11,628 nucleotides of DNA from Neisseria shayeganii 871 (GTDB taxonomy: Bacteria; Pseudomonadota; Gammaproteobacteria; Burkholderiales; Neisseriaceae), in NCBI RefSeq assembly GCF_000226875.1, contig NZ_JH164926.1:769323-780950 (forward strand). Direction: 5' to 3'. The position numbers and the translations under genes were made by a program. The notes below the pieces were generated by a model that was not told the origin of the DNA, made no database searches, and saw only the letters and a list, made by a program, of their open reading frames with translations. Positions 5,828-11,628 of this stretch are shown one piece after another (position 1 is the stretch's first letter; each line of letters opens with the position of its first letter).

Positions 5828-6739
5828 ATGAACGCTTTATTGAAATTCACCCTTTCCGCCGTGGTCGGCCTCGGCCTGGCGGCCTGCGGCGGCCAAAACC
5901 AAAGCAGCGAAGCCCCTGCCGCTTCTTCAGGTAGCCAGCCGGCCGCCGCCGAAGCGAAAAAAGAAATCCGCTTCGGCACCACCCCGGGCGATTTTGCCGA
6001 CATGGTGAAAGAATCCATCCAGCCCATGCTGGAAAAACAGGGTTACACCGTTAAGCTGACCGAGTTCCCCGACTACGTCACCCCCAACCAAGCTTTGGCC
6101 GAAGGCGCCATCGACATCAATGTGTTCCAGCACAAGCCCTATCTGGACGGCTTTAAAGCCGAACACAATCTGGACCTGACCGAAATCTTCCAAGTGCCCA
6201 CCGCACCGCTGGGCCTGTATCCGGGCAAACTGAGCGCGCTGGAGCAAGTGAAAGACGGCAGCACCGTATCCGTACCCAACGATCCTTCCAACTTCGCCCG
6301 CGCCCTGGTGATGATGAACGAATTGGGCTGGATCAAGCTGAAAGACGGCATCGACCCCTTAAAAGCGTCCAAAGCCGACATCGCCGAAAACCTGAAAAAC
6401 ATCCAACTGGTGGAAATGGAAGCCGCCAACCTGCCGCGCAGCCGCCAAGACGTGGACTTCGCCATCGTCAACGGCAACTACGCCATGTCTTCCGGCATGA
6501 AACTGACCGAAGCCCTGTTCCAAGAACCCAGCTTCGCCTATGTGAACTGGTCTGCCGTGCGCACTGCCGACAAAGACGCCCAATGGCTGAAAGACGTGGA
6601 AGCCGCCTACAACTCCGATGAGTTCAAAGCCTACGCCCGCCAACGCTTCGCCGGCTACAAATACCCCGCTGCCTGGGGTGAGCAGACTCAAGCCGCTGCA
6701 CCGGCTTCCGAAGCCTCCGCTACTTCTGCCGCACAATAA
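5828..6739 (+). CDS. metQ: Methionine-binding lipoprotein MetQ
   Basis: MetQ delivers methionine to MetNI. The first 20 residues form a lipoprotein signal peptide ending in the lipobox LAAC, with Cys20 the lipidation site. An Ala/Ser-rich linker runs to about residue 45, then the NlpA-family domain follows: IRFGTTPGDFADMV, FPDYVTPNQALAEGAIDIN, NVFQHKPYLDGF, PLGLYPGKL, the ligand-region VPNDPSNFARAL, and DFAIVNGNYAM. The 303-aa length is slightly above E. coli MetQ (271) because of the N-terminal linker and a low-complexity Ala/Ser/Thr tail. AGGAGA lies nine bases before the ATG. A near-DUS falls in the linker, where sequence is free to vary. It is last in metNIQ and is followed by a strong terminator. 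Confidence 0.95.
   Translation: MNALLKFTLSAVVGLGLAACGGQNQSSEAPAASSGSQPAAAEAKKEIRFGTTPGDFADMVKESIQPMLEKQGYTVKLTEFPDYVTPNQALAEGAIDINVFQHKPYLDGFKAEHNLDLTEIFQVPTAPLGLYPGKLSALEQVKDGSTVSVPNDPSNFARALVMMNELGWIKLKDGIDPLKASKADIAENLKNIQLVEMEAANLPRSRQDVDFAIVNGNYAMSSGMKLTEALFQEPSFAYVNWSAVRTADKDAQWLKDVEAAYNSDEFKAYARQRFAGYKYPAAWGEQTQAAAPASEASATSAAQ
5936..5947 (-). repeat. Near-eikDUS (11 of 12), inside metQ
   Basis: TTCAGGTAGCCA lies in the codons for the Ser-Ser-Gly-Ser-Gln linker just after the lipobox. It is the only intragenic copy oriented against its host gene. Confidence 0.7.
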
Positions 6740-6755
6740 ACCCTTTGCGGTATCG

Positions 6756-6791
6756 AAAACCCGCTTTCAGGCTACCTGAAAGCGGGTTTTT
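6756..6791. terminator. Shared bidirectional terminator of metQ and nadE containing a DUS
   Basis: AAAACCCGCTTTCAGG (6756-6771) pairs perfectly with CCTGAAAGCGGGTTTT (6775-6790) around a 3-base loop, a 16-bp stem with T runs in both directions. An exact eikDUS occupies 6769-6780 at the tip. It lies between the convergent metQ and nadE genes. Confidence 0.92.
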
Positions 6792-6828
6792 GCTGCGGCT
6801 GCTCATGATTTCGATTTTGGCCGCCTGC

Positions 6829-6845
6829 TTTCAGGTAGCCTGAAA
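6829..6845. repeat. Palindromic eikDUS just past nadE
   Basis: TTTCAGG-TAG-CCTGAAA contains an exact minus-strand DUS (6830-6841) and is a perfect 7-bp inverted repeat. It starts seven bases beyond the nadE stop codon. It may add to termination of nadE transcripts, though only the hairpin further on has a clear T tract. Confidence 0.85.
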
Positions 6846-6852
6846 CCGCCGC

Positions 6853-7641
6853 TTAAGCCAACAGCGCCGGCGGAATCGCACACACCGGAATCGGTCGGAT
6901 TTTATGCTGGGTGGCGCGGTTGAGGCGGGTGTAAATCTCCAACACCTCGCGCTCGCGGCCGGCAAATTCGGCCGCCGTCCGCCCCGCTTCGGCCTGCGCC
7001 ATCGCCCATTCCAATTCGGGATAGCTGGCGCCCATCTGCTCTTCGTCGGTGCGCTCCACGTCCCACAAACCGTCGGTGGGCACCGCGCGGCGGATGGTTT
7101 CGTGCACGCCCAGCGCATCGGCCAAACGGTAAACCTGCGTTTTCAGCAAATCGCCGATCGGGCTGACGTCCACGCCGCCGTCGCCGTATTTGGTGAAAAA
7201 GCCGACGCCGAAATCTTCCACCTTATTGCCGGTGCCGGCCACCAAGAGGCCGTTGATCTGGCCGTAATAATACAGGGCCGCCATGCGCAGGCGGGAGCGG
7301 GTGTTGGCCAGCGCCAGCGCCTTGTTGCCGGCTTCGGTGTCGGCCACCGTGGCTTCAAAGGCTTCAAAAGTAGGCGTCAAATCCACATTAAGGGCGCGCA
7401 CTTGGGCAAACTGCGCCTGCAAATCGGCCATATGGATGTCGGCGCGGCTGACTTGATCTGCCTTTTGGCGGATGGGCAGCGCCAAACACAACACTTCCAA
7501 ACCGGTGCGGGCGCACAGGGCGGACACCACGGCGGAATCGATGCCGCCGGAGACGCCCACCACATACCCGCGCGCGCCGGCTTGGCGGGCATAATCGGCC
7601 AGCCAGCCGACAATATGTTGAATCACGGCTTCGGTTTGCAT
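6853..7641 (-). CDS. nadE: NH3-dependent NAD+ synthetase
   Basis: NadE converts deamido-NAD to NAD with ATP and ammonia in the cytosol, the last step of NAD synthesis. The 262-aa single-domain length indicates the ammonia-dependent form with no glutaminase domain. The PP-loop ATP pyrophosphatase motif SGGIDS is at 31-36. ALANTRSRLRMAALYYYG (about 110-127), GTGNKVEDFGVGFFTKYGDGG (136-156) and VDVSPIGDLLKTQVYRLA follow, as does the NAD-binding VPTDGLWDVERTDEEQMG region. The chosen ATG at 7641 has AGAGGAG about ten bases upstream. A longer open frame to 8142 runs back through hemF and is rejected. It lies 14 bp after hemF on the same strand, so the two are probably co-transcribed. Confidence 0.95.
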   Translation of the reverse strand: MQTEAVIQHIVGWLADYARQAGARGYVVGVSGGIDSAVVSALCARTGLEVLCLALPIRQKADQVSRADIHMADLQAQFAQVRALNVDLTPTFEAFEATVADTEAGNKALALANTRSRLRMAALYYYGQINGLLVAGTGNKVEDFGVGFFTKYGDGGVDVSPIGDLLKTQVYRLADALGVHETIRRAVPTDGLWDVERTDEEQMGASYPELEWAMAQAEAGRTAAEFAGREREVLEIYTRLNRATQHKIRPIPVCAIPPALLA

Positions 7642-7655
7642 CTTTATTGCTCCTC

Positions 7656-8579
7656 TTATTGATCGCTTTCGGCCAGCCAATCGCGGGCTTTCAGGTAGCC
7701 TGCCAAGGCCGCTTCCGGGCTGCCCGGCTCCGGTTGGTAGCCGTATTCGAAACGCACGGCCGGCGGCATCGACATCAAAATGCTTTCGGTGCGGCCGCCG
7801 CTTTGTAGGCCAAAATGGGTGCCGCGGTCCCACACCAGATTGAATTCCACATAACGGCCGCGCCGGTAGAGCTGGAACTGCCGCTCGCGCTCGCCGTAAG
7901 GCGTGTGTTTGCGCCGTTCGACAATCGGCAGATAGGCTTTCAGGTAGCCCTCGCCCACCGCGCGCACAAAATCGAAGCAGGCATCGAAGCCCCATTCGTT
8001 CAAATCGTCGAAAAACAGGCCGCCCACGCCGCGCGCTTCCCGGCGGTGCGGCAGGTAGAAATACTCGTCGCACCACTGCTTGTAGCGCGGATACACCGCC
8101 TCGCCGAAAGGCAAACAGGCTGCGCGCGCGCAGGCATGCCAATGGCGGACGTCTTCTTCAAACGGATAAAACGGCGTCAAATCAAAGCCGCCGCCGAACC
8201 ACCACACCGGCTCGCGCCCTTCGGGATAAGCGGCAAACAGGCGCATATTGGCATGGCTGGTGGGCACATAGGGATTGCGCGGATGCACCACCAGCGAAAC
8301 GCCCATCGCTTCAAACGGCGCCCCCGCCAACTCGGGACGGCGCTCGGTGGCGGCTGCCGGCATGGCGTCTGCGCGCACATGGGAAAAGTTCACCCCGGCC
8401 TGCTCGAACACCGCGCCCGCTTTCAACACCCGGCTGCAGCCGCGGCCGAGCCGGCTCTGCCATTCGTCGGCCAGAAAATCCTGTGTGCCGTCCGCCTCGG
8501 CCAAAGCCGTGCAGATGCGCGTTTGCAGCTCAGACAAAAAATCGGCCACCGCCTGCCGCTGTTCGGAAGAAAAACTCAT
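7656..8579 (-). CDS. hemF: Oxygen-dependent coproporphyrinogen III oxidase
   Basis: HemF oxidatively decarboxylates coproporphyrinogen III to protoporphyrinogen IX, using O2, in heme synthesis. The 307-aa length and sequence follow E. coli HemF (299 aa): SRVLKAGAVFEQAGVNFSHV (49-68), MGVSLVVHPRNPYVPTSHAN (92-111), PVWWFGGGFDLTPFYPFEED (124-143), PRYKQWCDEYFYLPHR, GGLFFDDLN, YLPIVERRK, GERERQFQLYRRGRYVEFNL, and GGRTESILMSMPP. The conserved active-site His and Arg positions are intact. The ATG at 8579 gives the family N-terminus. An in-frame TTG at 8603 adds eight residues. Neither start has a clear Shine-Dalgarno. Two DUS copies are both read as Gly-Tyr-Leu-Lys-Ala. Confidence 0.95.
   Translation of the reverse strand: MSFSSEQRQAVADFLSELQTRICTALAEADGTQDFLADEWQSRLGRGCSRVLKAGAVFEQAGVNFSHVRADAMPAAATERRPELAGAPFEAMGVSLVVHPRNPYVPTSHANMRLFAAYPEGREPVWWFGGGFDLTPFYPFEEDVRHWHACARAACLPFGEAVYPRYKQWCDEYFYLPHRREARGVGGLFFDDLNEWGFDACFDFVRAVGEGYLKAYLPIVERRKHTPYGERERQFQLYRRGRYVEFNLVWDRGTHFGLQSGGRTESILMSMPPAVRFEYGYQPEPGSPEAALAGYLKARDWLAESDQ
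7690..7701 (-). repeat. eikDUS, exact, inside hemF
   Basis: It lies near the 3' end of hemF and is read as GGC TAC CTG AAA (Gly-Tyr-Leu-Lys) in the C-terminal helix. Confidence 0.88.
7939..7950 (-). repeat. Near-eikDUS (11 of 12), inside hemF
   Basis: TTCAGGTAGCCC is read in the same frame as the downstream copy, giving Glu-Gly-Tyr-Leu-Lys-Ala before the conserved YLPIVERRK block. Confidence 0.75.
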
Positions 8580-8603
8580 GCTGGAATCAATCAAAGAAAA
8601 CAA

Positions 8604-8670
8604 TAAAAAACATGGTATTCAGGCTACCTGAAAGGCCGTTCCACACGGTTTCGCCTGTTCAGGTAGCCTG
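8604..8670 (-). terminator. Inverted eikDUS pair, probable gshA terminator
   Basis: CAGGCTACCTGAA (8620-8632) and TTCAGGTAGCCTG (8658-8670) form a 13-bp perfect stem with a 25-base loop, starting seven bases past the gshA stop. Leftward, a run of six Ts follows within about ten bases. Both arms contain exact DUS copies (8621-8632 plus, 8658-8669 minus). Paired DUS terminators are a known neisserial pattern. It would separate gshA from hemF transcription. Confidence 0.75.
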
Positions 8671-8677
8671 TTGCGGA

Positions 8678-10027
8678 TTAAGGAGCGGTCTGCTCCAACT
8701 CAATCGCCGCCGCCAACAGTGACAACCGCGCCATCACGCCGTACACATACAGGCGGTTGCTTTCGCAATCGCCCATCTGTTTGCCGTCGGGCGCACCCAG
8801 GGTTTCCCACTGCTCGAACACGCGCTTGCTGCCGGCCAGCGTGTCGGGGTCGTCCGCGCTGCTGTCGGTTTGCGGCATATTCTGGCCCAGCGGCACGAAA
8901 CGCATGCCGCTGGCGTTCAGGTTTTCATCGGCGCCGCGCCCTTCGTGCACACGGAAAAAACCGCCCACCACGAAACGGTCGATCATGTACACCACCGGCT
9001 CGGCCACCGCGCCGCCCAAGGTTTCGTAGGTGTAAATACCTTCCTGCACAATCACTTCGCTCACCGCCAGCCCTTCTTTCACCGTGGCCATTTTGTTGCG
9101 GTTTTTGCGGTTGAGGCCGCGCACTTCGTCGGCCGATTTCACGCTCATCACGCCCATGCCGTAGGTGCCGGCATCGGCTTTCACAATCACAAACGGCGCA
9201 TCGGGAATGCCTTTTTCGTCGTACTTGGCCTGAATCTTGGCCAAAATGCGTTCCACCGCCTCGGCCAATGCGTCCTCGCCTTCGCGCTCGTGGAAATCCA
9301 GGCCGCTGATGCGCTCGAAATAGGGATTGATCTGCCATTCGTCGATGCCGGCCAGCTCGGCGAACTCGGCAGCCACCTGATTGTAGGCGGCAAAATGGGC
9401 GGTTTTGCGGCGGGTGGTCCAGCCCCCGTGCAGGGGCGGCAACACGGTTTGCGCCAAGTCCTGCAGGATTTCGGGCACGCCGCCGGACAAATCGTTGTTC
9501 AGCAACACCAGGCAGGGCGAAAAGCCGTCGGCCAAATGCACGCGGCCGCGGGTGCGCTGCAGCGGCTCCAGCACAATGGTATTGCCCAATGCGGTTTGGT
9601 ATTCGGTGGGCTCGGTGATGTCGGGATTGAGGCTGCCCAAACGCACTTCGAAACCGGCCTGGCGCAGAATATTGCTCAGCGCATACACGTTTTCCAGATA
9701 GAAGGTGTTGCGGGTATGGTTTTCCGGCACGATCAGCACCGAACGGGCGGTTTCGCAGGCGCGCTCCACCGCATCGGTGGCCGCGGCAGCGGCCAGCGGA
9801 CTGAAGCGCGGATTGAGGTTGTTGAAGCCGCCGGGAAAGAGGTTCATGTCGATGGAAGACATTTTGTAGCCGCTGTTGCGGATGTCCACCGAACCATAAA
9901 ACGGCGGCTTGTGGCGCCGCCACTGGGCGCGGAACCACGCTTCGATAGCGGTTTGTTTGCTCAGCAGCAGGGTTTCGAAATCCAGCAGGTGCTGCTGGTA
10001 TTGCGGCGACATTTGCGGCAGGCTCAT
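8678..10027 (-). CDS. gshA: Glutamate-cysteine ligase (proteobacterial GshA, TIGR02049-type)
   Basis: This enzyme joins glutamate and cysteine to gamma-glutamylcysteine, the first step of glutathione synthesis. At 449 aa it fits the beta-proteobacterial/Acidithiobacillus type, which is unrelated in sequence to E. coli GshA (518 aa). Recognisable blocks are SVDIRNSGYKMSSIDMNLFP (46-65) with PGGFNNLNPRF following, IVPENHTRNTFYLENVYAL, LLNNDLSGG, FVIVKADAGTYGMGVMSV, IVQEGIYTYE and VVYMIDRFVVGGFFRVHEGRG. The ATG at 10027 has GAGGAAG about five bases upstream and is preferred over an in-frame start at 10102 that adds 25 unconserved residues. It stands between the hemF-nadE pair and the AT-rich right end. 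Identification is from motif memory of the family; the enzyme class is fairly sure. Confidence 0.9.
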   Translation of the reverse strand: MSLPQMSPQYQQHLLDFETLLLSKQTAIEAWFRAQWRRHKPPFYGSVDIRNSGYKMSSIDMNLFPGGFNNLNPRFSPLAAAAATDAVERACETARSVLIVPENHTRNTFYLENVYALSNILRQAGFEVRLGSLNPDITEPTEYQTALGNTIVLEPLQRTRGRVHLADGFSPCLVLLNNDLSGGVPEILQDLAQTVLPPLHGGWTTRRKTAHFAAYNQVAAEFAELAGIDEWQINPYFERISGLDFHEREGEDALAEAVERILAKIQAKYDEKGIPDAPFVIVKADAGTYGMGVMSVKSADEVRGLNRKNRNKMATVKEGLAVSEVIVQEGIYTYETLGGAVAEPVVYMIDRFVVGGFFRVHEGRGADENLNASGMRFVPLGQNMPQTDSSADDPDTLAGSKRVFEQWETLGAPDGKQMGDCESNRLYVYGVMARLSLLAAAIELEQTAP

Positions 10028-10060
10028 CGGTCTTCCTCGGAACGAAATTCGGAAAGGCGC

Positions 10061-10066
10061 ATTATA
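10061..10066 (-). promoter_or_regulatory. Candidate -10 box of gshA
   Basis: ATTATA reads TATAAT leftward, 33 bases before the gshA ATG. The matching -35 region reads close to TATCGG, a poor match, so this is a -10 call only. Confidence 0.5.
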
Positions 10067-10190
10067 CGTGACTGCGGCTGCTCCGATAGGCCCTGCATAC
10101 AAAAGAAAAGCTTTCTTTTAGATAGCGCCCCCCTGCTTCGCAAAAGACCGGCCGACAACTTTGACAGTCAAGCCAACTAAGTGGTCAAGA

Positions 10191-10298
10191 TTAAGGCATT
10201 TGCCGGTTATTTTTGTACCAATACGTAGGCTCTTTAAACCAAGGCCTTGTCGCGATGCACTGTTTGTCCAAATCTACCGCACTGTATTGTTCATACAT
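10191..10298 (-). CDS. Possible 35-aa small protein or gene remnant
   Basis: Leftward from ATG at 10298 the frame reads MYEQYSAVDLDKQCIATRP and ends WFKEPTYWYKNNRQMP. The composition is aromatic-rich and protein-like, unlike a chance AT-rich frame. The open frame continues about 22 codons upstream of the ATG without a stop. It could therefore be the 3' end of a degraded gene. No clear Shine-Dalgarno is seen. I do not recognise a family. Confidence 0.3.
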   Translation of the reverse strand: MYEQYSAVDLDKQCIATRPWFKEPTYWYKNNRQMP

Positions 10299-10376
10299 CT
10301 GTAACCGATGCAGGAATAGATAAATTAAAATATTGTTAAATCTGTTAGTTAGAAAAATTTTTATACTTGAAATTTA

Positions 10377-10405
10377 TTGATAATCATTATTATAGATAGT
10401 ATATT
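10377..10405 (+). promoter_or_regulatory. Fur-box promoter of the peptide-methyltransferase unit
   Basis: TTGATA (10377-10382), a 17-base spacer and TATATT (10400-10405) form a promoter. GATAATCATTATT at 10379-10391 overlaps the -35 box and matches the 6-1-6 Fur pattern. Aligned to the 19-bp consensus, 10373-10391 matches at 15 of 19 positions. Binding of iron-loaded Fur there would block RNA polymerase, so the downstream genes should be induced by iron limitation. Confidence 0.75.
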
Positions 10406-10441
10406 TTACATATTCCGACAATAAGTAATAAGGAGTGAATC

Positions 10442-10504
10442 ATGCCCCGGCACCGTATGTTCCGTCTCAACTTGTTGGCCGCCTCGGTAGCCCGTCTGTT
10501 TTAG
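10442..10504 (+). CDS. 20-aa leader or precursor-like peptide
   Basis: The reading frame is MPRHRMFRLNLLAASVARLF and stop. AAGGAG (10430-10435) sits six bases before the ATG, the best ribosome binding site in this part of the window and the first translation start after the Fur promoter. The peptide is basic at the N-terminus and hydrophobic after it. That could be a leader peptide, a modified-peptide precursor, or the remains of a secreted-protein signal sequence (MFRLNLLAASVA resembles one). The methyltransferase starts 38 bases further on. No homolog is recognised, and whether the peptide is made is unknown. Confidence 0.4.
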   Translation: MPRHRMFRLNLLAASVARLF

Positions 10505-10542
10505 CCAATGCCTTAACCGAAAGCAGTAAGAAAGGAATAACG

Positions 10543-11361
10543 ATGTTGAACATAAACAATACCGTCAGTGAAACCCTGCTGATTCCGCTGTATATGAAAT
10601 ATCTGGCTGCGCAACAGCCCGCCCCGATTCTGTATGACGAAACCGCTATACGGCTGATACCGCAGCTGGATTATGACTTTACTAAATTCGATCAAGCAAA
10701 AGGCAGCATTATCGGCACGGCTATCCGCGCCCGCTATTTTGACCAATGCACGGCCGATTTCATCTGCCGTCATCCCAACGGCGTGGTGGTCATACTCGGG
10801 TGCGGGTTGGACGGGCGTTGCCAGCGAATCGGTGATGTTGCACAGCACGCCCCCTTTTACCAGCTCGATTTGCCTGAGGTAATCGCTTTACGAGAGCACC
10901 TGTTGCCGCCGCAAAGCAATGAAACTCTGTTGGCTGCATCGGCATTTGATACGGCGTGGATGGATGAATTGCGTTGTCAATATCCGCAATCTCCGTTCTT
11001 ATTCGTAATTGAGGGCGTACTGATGTATTTTCCCGAAGCAACCGTGCGGCAACTGATGGTGGATTTGGCACAGCGCTTCCCAAAAAGCGAAATCCTGTTT
11101 GATGTTTGCAGTAACTGGGCGGCACGTCATTCCGACCGCCACGATACCGTCAAACACACCCGCGCCCGTTTCCTGTTCGGTTGCGACGATGATCGCGAAA
11201 TAGAAACTTGGGCACCGAATCTGCATTTGGTTTCTGCCAAATATATGCTTACCGATTTTCCCGAATGGAAACGGATCGGCCGCTTAGGATTATGGTTGAT
11301 GCGCCTGTTGCCCTTTTTGCGCCATTCCTTTCGCTTGTTGCATTATCGAATATCTGCGTAA
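10543..11361 (+). CDS. SAM-dependent methyltransferase, leucine carboxyl methyltransferase/TcmP-like family
   Basis: The 272-aa protein carries the landmarks of the LCM (PF04072-like) class I methyltransferases: KGSIIGTAIRARYFD (53-67), the SAM-binding motif I VVVILGCGLDGR (81-92), QLDLPEVIALRE (107-118) with the acidic residue that contacts SAM, and FVIEGVLMYFPEATVRQLM (154-172). Relatives methylate carboxyl or hydroxyl groups on small molecules or protein termini; the substrate here is unknown. The ATG at 10543 has AAGGA six bases upstream. An in-frame GTG at 10435 would add 36 unconserved residues, but it lies within the leader peptide's ribosome binding site. Lower GC than the left genes suggests acquisition by transfer. 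Being downstream of a Fur box, it may act in iron or heme acquisition or in making an iron-responsive product. Confidence 0.85.
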   Translation: MLNINNTVSETLLIPLYMKYLAAQQPAPILYDETAIRLIPQLDYDFTKFDQAKGSIIGTAIRARYFDQCTADFICRHPNGVVVILGCGLDGRCQRIGDVAQHAPFYQLDLPEVIALREHLLPPQSNETLLAASAFDTAWMDELRCQYPQSPFLFVIEGVLMYFPEATVRQLMVDLAQRFPKSEILFDVCSNWAARHSDRHDTVKHTRARFLFGCDDDREIETWAPNLHLVSAKYMLTDFPEWKRIGRLGLWLMRLLPFLRHSFRLLHYRISA

Positions 11362-11540
11362 TGCTGATGCAGGTGTTCAGCATCAACGGAGCCGTACACA
11401 GCAGCCTCAAACTGCATTATCTGTTTGCCAGCCGCGCAGGCTTGCTGCTGATTACGGGGGCTGCCTTCAGCCGCAGCGCCGCTGCCGGTTACGCCGACCC
11501 ATTAAGAAGCCTCATATCGGACTCAGCCGGTATCTATTGA
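11361..11540 (+). CDS. Short coupled ORF after the methyltransferase, uncertain
   Basis: The ATG at 11361 overlaps the methyltransferase stop (TAATG). The 59-aa product has a stretch, FASRAGLLLITGAAFSRSAAA, that resembles a signal peptide or single membrane helix, and then ends at a TGA. The same frame is open back to 11208 inside the methyltransferase, so chance cannot be excluded. No homology is recognised. It may be the 5' part of a broken exported-protein gene. Confidence 0.3.
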   Translation: MLMQVFSINGAVHSSLKLHYLFASRAGLLLITGAAFSRSAAAGYADPLRSLISDSAGIY

Positions 11541-11625
11541 TATTGATAACGAACCGATACTGCACCCTGACGACAAAACTGCACAGTTCAGGCGGGAATA
11601 TGAACAAAACAAGGTTAAACTGTAG
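11506..11625 (+). pseudogene. Coding-like fragment in another frame at the right edge
   Basis: After a stop at 11503-11505 a frame without a start codon reads ...SIDIDNEPILHPDDKTAQF and then RREYEQNKVKL before TAG at 11623. The charged, balanced composition looks like a real C-terminus. Together with the preceding 59-aa ORF it may be one gene split by a frameshift. Family unknown; low confidence. Confidence 0.25.
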
Positions 11626-11628
11626 AAA

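Larger units (their letters stand above)
10103..10434. other. AT-rich intergenic region
   Basis: GC content falls sharply here, especially from 10310 to 10430. The stretch has a near-palindrome around AAGCTT (10101-10120), a possible 35-codon leftward ORF (10191-10298), and the Fur-box promoter near its right end. No DUS copy occurs in or beyond it. The change in composition marks the switch from core housekeeping genes to what looks like an accessory segment. Confidence 0.6.

Noticed and set aside
8870..10180. 436-codon rightward open frame opposite gshA
   Set aside because: It is an antisense shadow of gshA, with the same compositional signature.
10161..10190. TTGACA as a rightward promoter
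   Set aside because: No acceptable -10 hexamer occurs 16-18 bases downstream.
10485..10500. Classical neisserial DUS (GCCGTCTGAA)
   Set aside because: The bases read GCCCGTCTGTT, which misses the core at more than one position.
10435..10542. 36-residue N-terminal extension of the methyltransferase from GTG at 10435
   Set aside because: The GTG lies inside the AAGGAG site, no Shine-Dalgarno serves it, and the extension does not resemble the family. The ATG at 10543 has its own AAGGA.

Overview
The window looks like chromosome from a member of the Neisseriaceae, most likely Eikenella or a close relative. The main evidence is nine exact copies and four 11-of-12 copies of AGGCTACCTGAA. This is the DNA uptake sequence dialect known as AG-eikDUS; the assignment is from memory of the DUS dialect literature. 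High-GC coding sequence and housekeeping proteins of beta-proteobacterial type agree with it. No database search was run, and all names rest on motifs, lengths and gene order.

Layout from left to right. Positions 1-282 are the end of an IS630-family insertion sequence, with the transposase N-terminus reading off the left edge. It abuts a YheT-type alpha/beta hydrolase (291-1259) that ends in a hairpin terminator. A 183-bp non-autonomous element with 19-bp terminal inverted repeats (1353-1535) has jumped into a DUS just past kdsB. A leftward operon follows: folA, lpxK, a 60-aa UPF0434/YcaR protein and kdsB. It joins a folate enzyme to lipid A kinase and Kdo activation, so it mainly serves outer-membrane lipopolysaccharide assembly.

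The divergent region 4106-4371 carries a near-consensus sigma-70 promoter. Its transcript begins with a SAM-II (SAM-alpha)-like riboswitch aptamer and then meets a strong intrinsic terminator just before metN. The rightward metN-metI-metQ operon encodes a methionine ABC importer whose ATPase lacks the C-terminal regulatory domain found in E. coli MetN. Repression by S-adenosylmethionine through transcription attenuation is the likely control. metQ and nadE converge on a shared DUS-containing terminator. Leftward nadE and hemF form a pair, and leftward gshA (beta-proteobacterial glutamate-cysteine ligase) lies upstream of them.

The right end (about 10.1-11.6 kb) differs in character. It has an AT-rich stretch, no DUS, and lower GC. 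It contains a good Fur-box promoter, a 20-codon ORF with an ideal ribosome binding site, and a leucine-carboxyl/TcmP-type methyltransferase. The last 270 bases hold only a short coupled ORF and a coding-looking fragment in another frame, which may be a damaged or interrupted gene. This iron-regulated peptide-plus-methyltransferase unit is the least explained part of the window. The SAM riboswitch and the transposon-in-DUS are the clearest structural finds.
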